Positions 7,495-16,300 of a stretch of DNA of 64,000 nt are shown one piece after another. The stretch lies in NCBI GenBank assembly GCA_963754125.1, contig CAVWEX010000007.1, positions 248,001-312,000 on the forward strand. Direction: 5' to 3'. The stretch is from RPQJ01 sp963754125. Lineage in GTDB: Bacteria > Pseudomonadota > Gammaproteobacteria > Steroidobacterales > Steroidobacteraceae. Below the pieces are notes generated by a model. That model had not been told where the DNA came from, made no database searches, and worked only from the letters and a program-made list of their open reading frames with translations. The stretch's first letter is position 1; each line of letters opens with the position of its first letter. Both the position numbers and the translations under genes were made by a program.

Positions 7495-8744
7495 CGCGCC
7501 GCCGCGCTGCCCGGCGCGCGGCCGGTGTCGCCGGCGGCGGCCTGCCCGCGGAGCGCAAAGCGCTCCGCGATCACGCCGACGAGCTCGTCCGCCAGACGCC
7601 GCTTCGGCGCGCGCGCGAGTTCGCGCCGCCCGCCCGGCCAGTACACCGTGAGCGCGTTGTCCTCGCAGTCGAAGGCGAGGTTGTCGCCCACCTGGTTGGC
7701 CGCGATCATGTCGAGGCGCTTGCCCTCGAGCTTCGCGAGCGCGTTGCGCTCGACGTTCTGCGTCTCGGCGGCGAAGCCCACGACGAAGGGTCGGGGCGTG
7801 CCGGCTGCCACCGTGGCGAGGATGTCCGTGGTGCGCGACAGCGCGAGCATCAGCGAGTCGCTGGTCTTCTTGATCTTCTCGGCCGCGGCCTGCACCGGCC
7901 GGTAGTCCGACACCGCCGCCGCGGCGATGAACACGTCCGTGCCGCGCAGGTGGACGTTCACCGCCTCGAGCATCTGGTCCGCGGTCTCGACGTCCACGCG
8001 CTGCACGCCCGGCGGGGTGGCGACGTTCACCGGGCCGCTCACGAGCACCACCTCGGCACCCGCCGCATGGGCCGCCTCGGCCACCGCGAAGCCCATCTTC
8101 CCGGAGCTGCGGTTGGTGATGAAGCGCACCGGGTCGATGCGCTCGCGCGTGGGCCCGGCCGTGACCAGCACTTTGCGGCCGGCCAGCACGCCCGACGACG
8201 GACGATCGGGCCACAGCGCAGCGAGGATCTCCGTAGGCTCCAGCATCCGTCCCGGTCCGGTCTCGCCGCAGGCCTGGTCGCCCTCGGCCGGCCCGAGGAT
8301 CGCCACGCCGCGCGCGCGCAGGGCCACGACGTTCGCCTGCGTCGCCGGGTTCGCCCACATCAGCCGATTCATCGCCGGCGCCACGGCGAGCGGGGCTCCG
8401 GTGGCGAGGCACAGGGTCGCAAGCAGGTCGTCGGCGAAGCCGTGCGCGAGGCGGGCGAGGAAGTCCGCGCTGGCCGGGGCAATGAGCACCTGGTCCGCCC
8501 AGCGCGCGAGCTCGATGTGGCCCATGGCCGCCTCGGCGGACGCGTCCCACAGGTCCGTGCGGACCGGCCGGCCCGACAGCGCCTGGAAGGTGAGCGGCGT
8601 GACGAACTGCCGTGCGCCGGCAGTCATGACGACCTGCACCTCGACGCCGCGCTCGCGCAGGCGCCGTACCAGCTCGGCGCTCTTGTACGCAGCGATGCCG
8701 CCGGTGACGCCGAGCAGGACGCGGGTCGGAGGAGTCGCGTTCAT
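7491..8744 (-). CDS. coaBC: Bifunctional phosphopantothenoylcysteine decarboxylase/synthetase
   Basis: 417 residues in two domains. Residues 1-190 are the FMN-dependent decarboxylase CoaC: VTGGIAAYKSAEL, the substrate-binding APAMNRLMW (PXMNXXMW motif) and GDQACGETGPGRM flap. Residues 190-400 are the synthetase CoaB: VLVTAGPTRERIDPVRFITN, KMGFAVAEAA, AAAVSDYRP, and KIKK near the dimer site. Together they make 4'-phosphopantetheine from phosphopantothenate, cysteine and CTP on the way to coenzyme A. The start at 8744 gives the family N-terminus. It is the first gene of the coaBC-dut unit, separated from mutM by 84 bases. Confidence 0.95.
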   Translation of the reverse strand: MNATPPTRVLLGVTGGIAAYKSAELVRRLRERGVEVQVVMTAGARQFVTPLTFQALSGRPVRTDLWDASAEAAMGHIELARWADQVLIAPASADFLARLAHGFADDLLATLCLATGAPLAVAPAMNRLMWANPATQANVVALRARGVAILGPAEGDQACGETGPGRMLEPTEILAALWPDRPSSGVLAGRKVLVTAGPTRERIDPVRFITNRSSGKMGFAVAEAAHAAGAEVVLVSGPVNVATPPGVQRVDVETADQMLEAVNVHLRGTDVFIAAAAVSDYRPVQAAAEKIKKTSDSLMLALSRTTDILATVAAGTPRPFVVGFAAETQNVERNALAKLEGKRLDMIAANQVGDNLAFDCEDNALTVYWPGGRRELARAPKRRLADELVGVIAERFALRGQAAAGDTGRAPGSAAAR

Positions 8745-8828
8745 GGGGCGATTATGGGGCGGCGGCATTCCGGCCCGCAAAGGGACACGCCGCAGTCCGG
8801 CCTCCCGGTCTGAGGCCATAACCGGCCG

Positions 8829-9645
8829 TCAGGTCTGGCAGTGCGGGCAGAAATAGGTCGAGCGCTGGCCCTGGGCGAGCCTGCGGATGGTCGTCCCGCA
8901 GCGGCGGCAGGGCTGGCCGGCGCGCTCGTAGACGAAGAGCTGCTGGCGGAAATAGCCCGGCGTGCCGTCGGCACTGACGTAGTCACGCAGCGTGGTGCCG
9001 CCCACGCGGATGGCCTCCTCGAGCACCTCGCGCACGCGAGCGGGCGAGCCCGTCGTAGCGCGCCCGGCTGACGCGGCCGGCCGCGCGTCGCGGATGGATG
9101 CCGGCGCGGAACAGTGCCTCGGAGGCGTAGATGTTGCCGACCCCGACCACCGTATGTTGGTCCAGGAGGAACTGCTTGACCGCGACCCTGCGGCCGCGCG
9201 AGCGGTCCGCGAGGCAGGCGCCGTCGAAGCCGCGCTCCAGCGGCTCGGGCCCGAGGCCGGCGAGCAGCGGATGCTCGAGCGGGTCGCCCGTCACCCAGTG
9301 CAGGCTGCCGAAGCGCCGGGGGTCGTTGAAGCGCAGGCCGCGGCCGGAGTCGAGCCGCATTTCGTAGTGGTCGTGCTTGAGCCACGGCGTGCCGGCCGGC
9401 AGCACCCGCAGGCTGCCCGACATCCCGAGGTGCGCGATCAGCGTGCCGCGGTCGAGTCCGATGAGCAGGTACTTCGCGCGGCGGCCGACGTCCCGGACCC
9501 GCTGTCCCGGCAGCTCACGCTCGAGCGCCGGGTCCACGGGCCAGCGCAGGCGACGGTCGCGCAGGACGAACTCCGCCAGGGTGCGGCCGCGCAGCGCGGC
9601 CCGGATGCCTCGGCGGGTGGTCTCGACTTCCGGGAGTTCGGGCAC
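8829..9645 (-). CDS. mutM: Formamidopyrimidine-DNA glycosylase, with apparent frameshift
   Basis: The DNA repair enzyme that excises 8-oxoguanine and cleaves the strand by beta,delta-elimination. The first part starts MPELPEVETTRRGIR, with the catalytic Pro and Glu, and contains RRAKYLLIGL with the conserved Lys, then VGVGNIYASEALFRAGI. The second part resumes in another frame with REVLEEAIRVGGTTLRDYV and ends in the zinc finger CRRCG...CPHCQT. The reading frame changes near 9035-9045, where one base is gained or two are lost; both halves are otherwise perfect and together have normal length (about 272 codons). I read this as a sequencing indel, but a true mutation would leave the cell without this glycosylase. 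Confidence 0.88.
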
Positions 9646-9686
9646 GGCGGCGGGTTGCGGGTGGCGGAACGCGGAGGGTATGAAAG

Positions 9687-9712
9687 AAAAACCCGCCGTG
9701 CGGCGGGTTTTT
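9687..9712 (-). terminator. Rho-independent terminator after rpmG (probably bidirectional)
   Basis: Stem CCCGCC/GGCGGG with a 4-base loop, flanked by A-run 9687-9691 on the left and T-run 9708-9712 on the right. Read on the minus strand it ends rpmBG transcription 26 bases after the rpmG stop and insulates mutM. The A/T symmetry means it can also stop plus-strand transcription. Confidence 0.85.
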
Positions 9713-9737
9713 CATCGGACCAGCGGGCGCGTGCGCC

Positions 9738-9893
9738 TCACTTGATCTTGGCTTCCTTGTAATTCACGTGCTTGCGGGCCTTCGGATCGTACTTCATGAC
9801 CTCGAGCTTCTCCGGGTGGAGCCGCTTGTTCTTGGTCGTGGTGTAGAAGTGACCGGTGCCGGCGGTCGAAAGCAGCTTGATCTTGTCGCGCAT
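9738..9893 (-). CDS. rpmG: 50S ribosomal protein L33
   Basis: A 51-residue basic protein, too short for most gene tracks: it starts MRDKIKLLSTAGTGHFYTTT and ends YKEAKIK. The TGHFYTTTKNK and LEVMKYDP(K)ARKHVNYKE motifs are diagnostic for L33. It is the Cys-free, zinc-independent form. It belongs to the large ribosomal subunit near the E site. The start at 9893 lies 13 bases after the rpmB stop, the universal gammaproteobacterial rpmB-rpmG pair, and a terminator follows 26 bases later. Confidence 0.96.
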   Translation of the reverse strand: MRDKIKLLSTAGTGHFYTTTKNKRLHPEKLEVMKYDPKARKHVNYKEAKIK

Positions 9894-9906
9894 GGCTCGT
9901 GCCTCC

Positions 9907-10143
9907 TCAGACCTTGACGCCCTGGGCGCGAAGCTCGGCCACGACGACCTCGATGCCCTTCTTGTCGATGGTGCGCATGGCGTGACCCGACACGCGCAGG
10001 GTCACCCAGCGCTTCTCGGTCTCGAGCCAGAAACGCTGCGTATGCAGGTTCGGAAGGAAGCGGCGCCGATTCCGGTTGTTGGCGTGCGAGACGGTATTAC
10101 CGCTCATCGGGCGCTTGCCGGAGACCTGACAGACTTTGGACAT
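9907..10143 (-). CDS. rpmB: 50S ribosomal protein L28
   Basis: 78 residues, family length. MSKVCQVSGKRPMSGNTVSH at the start and RRRFLPNLHTQRFW, then VTLRVSGHAMRTIDKKG are standard L28. One Cys at position 5 and no CxxC pairs, so it is the zinc-free form. First gene of the rpmB-rpmG operon. A good sigma-70 promoter lies about 60 bases upstream (TTGCCT and TATAAA on the minus strand). Confidence 0.96.
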   Translation of the reverse strand: MSKVCQVSGKRPMSGNTVSHANNRNRRRFLPNLHTQRFWLETEKRWVTLRVSGHAMRTIDKKGIEVVVAELRAQGVKV

Positions 10144-10202
10144 GGCTGGATCCTCAAGGCCTGGGCCGGCATAGCGGCCGCCCCGGCATAAACGAGCCGC
10201 GT

Positions 10203-10231
10203 TTTATACCAGCGGAGCCGCCCCGAGGCAA
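10203..10231 (-). promoter_or_regulatory. Sigma-70 type promoter of rpmB-rpmG
   Basis: On the minus strand, -35 TTGCCT (10231-10226), a 17-base spacer and -10 TATAAA (10208-10203). Transcription would start near 10196, some 50 bases before the rpmB ATG. The gap it sits in is AT-enriched compared with its surroundings, as expected for a strong ribosomal-protein promoter. Confidence 0.6.
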
Positions 10232-10235
10232 GAGC

Positions 10236-10910
10236 TCAGAGCAGCCCCCGCTCTGCGAACGACACGCAGGCCCCGTCGCCCACGACGATGTGGTCGAGCA
10301 CCCGGATGTCCACCAGGGCCAGCGCCTCGCGCAGCCGCCCGGTGATGAGTTCGTCCGCCTGGCTGGGCTCGGCGACGCCGGAGGGATGGTTGTGGGCGAG
10401 GATCACGGCCGCGGCGTTGCGGGCCAGCGCCAGCTTGACCACGTCCCGGGGGTGGACGCTGGCGCCGTCGATGGTGCCGCGGAACACCTCGTCGAAGCAG
10501 ATCACCCGGTGGCGGTTGTCGAGGAACAGGCAGCAGAACACCTCGTGGTCCCGGTCGCGCAGGCGCGCGCGCAGGAACTCGCGCGTGGCCCGGGGGTTCG
10601 CGAGCGCAGGCCCCATCTGCATGAGCTCGGCGTAGTGGCGGCGGCAGAGTTCGAGCGAGGCCTGCAGCAGCGCGTACTTGGCGGCCCCGAGCCCGCGCAC
10701 CCGGCAGACGGCGTGGCGTTCGGCGGTGAGCAGGCCGCGCAGGCTGCGAAACTCGCCGAGCAGGCCCCGGGCCATGTCGAGCGCCGAGTGCCCCGCGGTG
10801 CCCGTCTGCAACAGGATCGCGAGCAGCTCGGCCTCGGACAGCGACGCGGCGCCGAGCTTCAGCAGCTTCTCCCGCGGGCGTTCCGTCTCCGGCCAGTGCT
10901 GCAGCGACAT
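10236..10910 (-). CDS. radC: RadC/YsxA family JAB-domain protein
   Basis: 224 residues. The N-terminal third (PREKLLKLGAASLSEAELLA, ALLQTG) is the helix-hairpin-helix-like UPF0758 region; the C-terminal part carries the JAMM metal motif, a Glu upstream plus AHNHPSGVAEPSQAD (HxHPSG-x8-D). Historically named for DNA repair, although the original E. coli radC mutation was later mapped to recG, so its real role is unknown; a metal-dependent hydrolase on DNA or protein is likely. Located next to rpmBG as in E. coli. Start ATG 10908-10910 is taken because it gives MSLQHWPETERPREKLL, the usual beginning. Confidence 0.92.
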   Translation of the reverse strand: MSLQHWPETERPREKLLKLGAASLSEAELLAILLQTGTAGHSALDMARGLLGEFRSLRGLLTAERHAVCRVRGLGAAKYALLQASLELCRRHYAELMQMGPALANPRATREFLRARLRDRDHEVFCCLFLDNRHRVICFDEVFRGTIDGASVHPRDVVKLALARNAAAVILAHNHPSGVAEPSQADELITGRLREALALVDIRVLDHIVVGDGACVSFAERGLL

Positions 10911-11011
10911 CGGGCGCGTTCCTCCGGGCGCCATGGTCGCCGCGGCGGCAGTGCGGGCTGCACCGTGCAAATCGCCCGGGTGGGGCGAGATTCTCGGGTT
11001 CCAGCGCTGCC

Positions 11012-12748
11012 TCAGCGAACGACCGCTCCGCCGCCCCAGCGCGGATCGGAGGCGGCCTCGACGCGCCCGGTGGCGGCCTCCCAGGTGACCACCTGCAGGT
11101 TGCCGATGGTCGCGGGCCATGGGCGTACGGTGTGGCCGCGGCCCTCGAGGTCGGCCCGCTCCGACGGCGCGAGCGCCTCTGGCTCGGCGAACACGGCATC
11201 CGGGCGGTACTGGTGGTGGAAGCGCGGCGCCGCAGCGATGGCCGCCGCATCCGCGCCCGCGTTCCAGTTCAGGATCCCGAGCAGCACCATGCTCGGGATG
11301 TAGCTGCCGCCCGGCGTGCCGAGGATCGCGACCCCGCGGCGGCCCTCGACGAAGGTGGGCGACATGCTCGACAGCGGCCGCTTGCCCGGCGCGATGGCGT
11401 TCGCCGCGGCGCCCACGAGCCCGTACATGTTGGGGACGCCCGCCTTCATCACGAAGTCGTCCATCTGGTTGTTGAGCAGGATGCCGGTGCCGGGCACCAC
11501 GATGCCGGAGCCGAACCAGCCGTTCAGCGTGATCGTGCCCGCGACGCGGTTGCCCTCGGCGTCCAGGACCGAGAAGTGCGTGGTGTGCTGGCCCTGTCCG
11601 CCGCCCGCCGCCGACGACGGCAGCAGGTCGCTCGGCGTCGCACGGTCCGTGCGGATCGAGGCGCGCAGTCCGGCAGCGTAGTCGGGGCTCGTGAGGCGCC
11701 CCACGGGGATGTCGGTGAACGCGGGGTCGCCGAGGTACTGGGCACGGTCGCGGTGCGCGCGGCGCATCGACTCGAGGATCACGTGCTTGCGCGTCGCGGG
11801 ATCGAGCGCGTCGAGGTCGAAGCCCTCGAGCACATTCAGCACCGTCGCGAGCCAGATGCCGCCCGAGGACGGCGGCGGCGCACTGGTCACCCGCAGGCCG
11901 CGGTAACTGGCCACGACCGGCTCGCGCTCGACGACGCGGTAGGCCGCGAGGTCCTCGAGCGTCCACAGGCCGTCGAGTGCCTGCACGCCGCGCACCAGCC
12001 GGCGCGCGAACGGCCCCTGATAGAACGCGTCCGCACCGCCGCGGGCCAGCACCTCGAGACTGCGCGCGAGCTCGGGCAGGCGCAGGCGGTGGCCGACCGG
12101 CGGCGCCGCGCCCTTCACGAGGTAGATGCGCGCGAACTCGGTCTGGCCGTCGCCCACCATGCCCTCGTCCCGCAGCGTGCGGTCGAGGTCGTCGTGCATG
12201 CGCTCGCTGACCACGAAGCCGTCGCGGGCGAGCCTCAGGGCGGGCTCGAGACTCACGGCGAGGGGCAGGCGCCCGTATCCGGTCGCAAGGTGCTGCCAGC
12301 CCGCCGGTTCGCCGGGGATGCCGGCCGCCTTGGCGTGCCGGGTGGACAGTCCCTCGACGGGGTTGCCCCCGGCGTCGAGGAACATGTCGGCGGTGGCCGC
12401 GGCGGGCGCGACCTCGCGGGCGTCCACCAGCACCTGGCGGGCGTCGTTCGCCCGGTGCAGCAGGTAGAACCCGCCGCCGCCGAGCCCCGAGCCGTTCGGC
12501 TCGACGACTGCGAGCGCGGCGCTGATCGCCACGGCCGCGTCGAAGGCGTTGCCGCCGCGGGCGAGGATCTCGTGACCCGCTTCCGTGGCGAGCGGATGTG
12601 CGGAGGCGATCGCGGCCCGTCCGGGCGCAGCGAGCGCGATCGCGGGCAACGCGAGAACCGCGGCCACCAGCAGCACGAGCGCGTGCCGCACCCGGCCGAC
12701 CCGGATGGCAGCCGCGACGGTCGAACTTCGCACGGTGCCGGTCCTCAC
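11012..12748 (-). CDS. ggt: Gamma-glutamyltranspeptidase precursor
   Basis: 578 residues. The N-terminus (RHALVLLVAAVLALPAIALA) is a signal peptide, so the enzyme is periplasmic. It is made as an inactive chain that cleaves itself just before Thr389 in QHTTHFSV; that Thr becomes the nucleophile of the small subunit. Other landmarks are PNGSGLGGGGF, SSMSPTFV and GTPGGSYIP (oxyanion and substrate-binding Ser/Gly). It hydrolyses glutathione and other gamma-glutamyl compounds. GTG 12748 overlaps the coaD stop (GTGA). This gene interrupts the neighbourhood in which coaD, mutM, rpmG and rpmB sit together in E. coli. Confidence 0.93.
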   Translation of the reverse strand: MRTGTVRSSTVAAAIRVGRVRHALVLLVAAVLALPAIALAAPGRAAIASAHPLATEAGHEILARGGNAFDAAVAISAALAVVEPNGSGLGGGGFYLLHRANDARQVLVDAREVAPAAATADMFLDAGGNPVEGLSTRHAKAAGIPGEPAGWQHLATGYGRLPLAVSLEPALRLARDGFVVSERMHDDLDRTLRDEGMVGDGQTEFARIYLVKGAAPPVGHRLRLPELARSLEVLARGGADAFYQGPFARRLVRGVQALDGLWTLEDLAAYRVVEREPVVASYRGLRVTSAPPPSSGGIWLATVLNVLEGFDLDALDPATRKHVILESMRRAHRDRAQYLGDPAFTDIPVGRLTSPDYAAGLRASIRTDRATPSDLLPSSAAGGGQGQHTTHFSVLDAEGNRVAGTITLNGWFGSGIVVPGTGILLNNQMDDFVMKAGVPNMYGLVGAAANAIAPGKRPLSSMSPTFVEGRRGVAILGTPGGSYIPSMVLLGILNWNAGADAAAIAAAPRFHHQYRPDAVFAEPEALAPSERADLEGRGHTVRPWPATIGNLQVVTWEAATGRVEAASDPRWGGGAVVR

Positions 12749-13227
12749 CGGGCGTAGCGTTCCCGGAGCGCCTCGGCCACCAGCGGGTGCACGAACTCGC
12801 GCACGTTGCCGCCGAGGCTCGCAATCTCGCGGATCAACGTGGAGGAGATGAAGTTGAACTGCTCGGTGGGCGTGAGGAACACCGTCTCGACGTTGTCGTT
12901 GAGGTGCCGGCTCATGGTGGCGAGCTGGAATTCGAACTCGAAGTCCGAGACCGCGCGCAGGCCGCGCACGATCACGTTGAGGCCGTGCTCCCGGGCGAAG
13001 TCCACGGTGAGGCCCGAATAGCCCGTCACCTCGACGTTCGGCACGTCGGCCAGCACGCGGCGCGCGAGGTCCACCCGCTGCTCGAGCGAGAACAGCGGCG
13101 TCTTGCCTGGATTCGAGGCAATGGACACCACGACGTGCTCGAAGATACGGCAGGCACGGCGGACGAGGTCGTTGTGCCCGTTGGTGAAGGGATCGAAGGT
13201 CCCCGGATACATCGCACGGCTTCCCAT
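12745..13227 (-). CDS. coaD: Phosphopantetheine adenylyltransferase
   Basis: 160 residues, standard length. Nucleotidyltransferase motifs are complete: YPGTFDPFTNGHNDLV with the TxGH-type signature (here TNGH), VRGLRAVSDFEFEFQL, and the ISSTLIRE loop that contacts the triphosphate. It adds AMP to 4'-phosphopantetheine, the penultimate step of coenzyme A synthesis, while coaBC, upstream in the same pathway, lies 4 kb away on the same strand. Start taken at ATG 13227; an in-frame ATG at 13212 is the alternative. It lies 13 bases after rsmD, the usual rsmD-coaD operon. Confidence 0.96.
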   Translation of the reverse strand: MGSRAMYPGTFDPFTNGHNDLVRRACRIFEHVVVSIASNPGKTPLFSLEQRVDLARRVLADVPNVEVTGYSGLTVDFAREHGLNVIVRGLRAVSDFEFEFQLATMSRHLNDNVETVFLTPTEQFNFISSTLIREIASLGGNVREFVHPLVAEALRERYAR

Positions 13228-13240
13228 GATCCCCCGCCTG

Positions 13241-13852
13241 CTAACCGCCGGTCACGTCGCGACGCGCGAGATGATAGCCCACCTCGCCGGCGCGCTTGCT
13301 GCGCAGCAGCGTCCAGCCGGCCGGCAGCTCGGGCGGGCCCGCGATCGCCGGCGCCTCGAGGTAAACGAGCCCACCGGGCGTGAGCCAACCGTCGCGCTCG
13401 AGCCTGCGACAGACGTCCGGCAGCACGGCGGCGTCGAAGGGCGGATCGAGGAAGACCAGGTCGAAGGCCTGCGCCGGGCCGTCGAGGTAGCGGGCGGCGT
13501 CCGAGCGGACCACCTGCCCGCGGTCACAGCCGAAGTCGCGCAACCGCTCGAGCAGATACCGCGTCACGGCCGGCTCGACGTCCACGAACACCACGTGCGC
13601 TGCGCCGCGCGACAGCGCCTCGAGACCGAGCGCACCGCTGCCCGCGAACAGGTCGAGGCACCGGCTGCCGGTCACCCTCTGCTGGAGCCAGTTGAACAGT
13701 GTCTCGCGAACCCGGTCCGGCGTCGGCCGGACTCCGGGCACTGCGGGAAACCGCAGTAGTCGTCCGCGCCACTCTCCACCGACGATACGCACTGCGCCAC
13801 GCCCGTTCGGTTGCTGGGGCGATTTCCGGACGGACGAGTTCTTGCGTGGCAT
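13241..13852 (-). CDS. rsmD: 16S rRNA (guanine(966)-N(2))-methyltransferase
   Basis: 203 residues. The signature stretches are VRIVGGEWRGRLLRFP, RPTPDRVRETLFNWL, the SAM-binding LDLFAGSGALGLEALSRGA and the catalytic LVFLDPPFD (the DPPF motif of N2-guanine methyltransferases). RsmD modifies G966 of 16S rRNA in the P-site region late in small-subunit assembly. The lysine-rich N-terminal tail (MPRKNSSVRKSPQQPNGRG) is typical. It is divergent from the VolA-like lipase with an 86-base gap between starts. Confidence 0.94.
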   Translation of the reverse strand: MPRKNSSVRKSPQQPNGRGAVRIVGGEWRGRLLRFPAVPGVRPTPDRVRETLFNWLQQRVTGSRCLDLFAGSGALGLEALSRGAAHVVFVDVEPAVTRYLLERLRDFGCDRGQVVRSDAARYLDGPAQAFDLVFLDPPFDAAVLPDVCRRLERDGWLTPGGLVYLEAPAIAGPPELPAGWTLLRSKRAGEVGYHLARRDVTGG

Positions 13853-13938
13853 CCCTGCGCCAGCGTAGGCTCCGGGGTCGAATATTCATAGATGCGCGGG
13901 CCTCCGCGCCGACTAAAGTCATCTCTAGGGGAAGAATC

Positions 13939-16141
13939 ATGCTGAGCTTGAAATTGGGGCGGTGGACACCGGCGCTCGTGCTCGCAATGGGCGTGGCGCT
14001 GGGCGGATGCGAGGCGTCGAAGGATGGACAGGATCCGTTCCCCGCAGCGCCACCGGAGACGGGCGTCGCGAAGTTCAACATCAACCTCGCGGCTTCGGTT
14101 CTCGAGGTCCCCTACCCGTACGACCTGTACTTCGCGATCCCGGGCGCACCGGTGGACGGGACCCTGAACATCCCGACGCTGCCCTGGCGCAGCGCTGCGA
14201 TGCAGGCGGCGCTCAATTCGCAGGACGGCTGGTCGACGACCGCGTCGCTGACGACGGGCTTCTCCCTACCCATCGACCCGGCGTCCATCAGCGCGAGCTC
14301 GGTGAAGATCGTGAAGCTGTGGCTGGACCCGACCACCAAGGCGCCTGCCACCAACCCGGCCTTCCTGCCGACGGGCGCGGCGAGCCCGGTCGCCGGGGTA
14401 CTCGCCTACGGCACCGACTTCACCGCGGACATTTCGCCGGACTACGACAGCTTCGGCACGTTCATTCGCATCACGCCGCTCAAGCCGCTCGCCTTCAGCA
14501 CCGGCCCGGCCGTGAATGACAGCGGCCCGAACATCGGCAAGGTCCTGAACGTGGGCTACCTCGTGGTGCTCACCGACGGCCTCAAGGCCACGAACGGCAG
14601 CAGCATGGGCCCAAGCACGCTCTACGCGTCGTTCAAGTCCGCGCCGGCCGACTGCAGCACGATCACGGACGCGACGCTGAACCAGCTCTGCCGGCTCACC
14701 AAGGCGCATCTCGGCATCGCGGGCGCCACGGGGACGAGCCCGGCTTCGGTGATCCTCACGTGGAGCTTCTCCACGCAGTCGATCGACGACGTGCTCGACG
14801 TTATCTCCAAGATCTCGGCACCGCAGCAGACCCTGATCGTGCCGACCGGGCTCACCACCAGGAATGTGAACCCGGCATTCGCGGGCAAGGCGGACATCTA
14901 CGTCGGCTCCACGAAGCTGCCTTACTACCTGACGCCGCCCGCCAGCCCGACGGACAGCGCGGCGGTGCTCACCAAGTTCTGGACCGCGGCCGGCCCGTCG
15001 CAGGTGCCGGGCATCGACGCGACCGAGCCGCAATCTGACGATGTTCAACCCGGTGCCCGCCAAGGTCGCCGATGTCACTGTACCGATCGTCGTGACGATC
15101 CCGAACGCCGCGTCGGCCTGCCCGGCCAAGCCCGCCGCCGGCTGGCCGGTGGCCATCGTGCAGCACGGCATCACTGGCAACCGTGGGCAGGCGCTCACCA
15201 TGGCCGATGCCTACGCGGATGCCTGCTTCATCGTCGTCGCGATGGACCTGCCGCTGCACGGCATCGTGCAGGGCGACCCCGCCTTCGGGGCGCTGTACTG
15301 CTCGCCGGCGCTGCCGCAGTGCATCGGCGCCACGGAGCGCACCTTCGACGTCGACCTCGTGAACAACACGACGGGCGCGCCCCCTCGTGATGGCAAGGTC
15401 GACGGCTCCGGCACGCATATGATCAACCTGACGAGTCCGGCCACGGGGCGAGACAACCTGCGCCAGGCGGAGGCCGACCTCATCCAGCTCACGAAGTCGG
15501 TCCCGGGCCTTGCGATCGCTCCGGGCACCCCGGCCCCGGCCGGACCGGTGGGCGTGGACCCGACGCGGATCAGCTTCACCGGCCTGTCGCTCGGCTCCAT
15601 CGTCGGCGGTTCGCACATCCACTTCACAAACGATCTGCGCACCGCAACGCTGACCGTTCCGGGCGGCGTGATCACCCAGCTGCTGCTCGACTCGCAGACC
15701 TTCGGCCCGCGGATCAAGGCGGGTGTGACGGGACAGCTCGCGCTCAACTCGTACAACTACAACCTGTTCTTCCGCGACTTCCAAGCAGTGGTCGATTCGG
15801 GCGACCCCATCAACCACATCAAGGACGCGGTGACGATGCACCCGGTCCACGTGATCAAGGTGTTGAACGACACGGTCGTGCCGAACAGCGCCACGGATCG
15901 GCTGATCGCCGCGGGTCCGCTGGTCAAGCTCAAGACGATCGGCCCGAACGCCGTCGGTCCGGGCAACGGCGGTTACACGTTCTTCTCGAAGGGCTCGCAC
16001 GGCTCGCTGTTCGACCCGACGGCCAGCCTCCCGGCGACCATCGAGATGCAGCGGCAGGCGGTGCTGTTCGGTGCTACCGCCGTGCAGCCCGGCGGTCCGT
16101 TCGTGGTGCTCACCGATCCGACGGTGCTCGACCTGAACTGA
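13939..16141 (+). CDS. VolA/Pla-1/cef-type lipoprotein lipase, with apparent frameshift
   Basis: First part from ATG 13939 (AGGGGA upstream as ribosome binding site) has a lipoprotein signal with lipobox LGGC at Cys24, then the N-terminal domain of bacterial virulence-factor lipases (PYPYDLYFA, GFSLPIDPASI). The frame then shifts by one base near 15030; the rest continues from NLTMFNPVPAKVADVTVPI in the next frame. The C-terminal alpha/beta-hydrolase domain has nucleophile Ser in TGLSLGSIVG and probable His in KGSHGSLFDP. The combined product is about 730 residues, matching surface-exposed lysophospholipase VolA. It likely releases fatty acids from lysophosphatidylcholine at the cell surface. 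A strong terminator follows. Confidence 0.82.
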
Positions 16142-16164
16142 CGCCCCTCCAGGCGATGCAACCG

Positions 16165-16199
16165 AAGGGCGGGTAGCGATACCCGCCCTTCTTGCTTTT
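16165..16199 (+). terminator. Rho-independent terminator after the lipase gene
   Basis: Perfect 11-bp stem AAGGGCGGGTA / TACCCGCCCTT (16165-16175 and 16180-16190) with a GCGA tetraloop, followed by CTTGCTTTT. It lies 24 bases after the lipase stop and separates it from ftsY. Confidence 0.88.
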
Positions 16200-16300
16200 G
16201 GGGCTGATGCGATCCTGTCCAGGGCCGGAACCGAGGGCAACGGTCCCCTTTGGTGTCGGTCCCCATTACAATCCCGCCTCCGCTCCGGCCGGTCCCCGAC

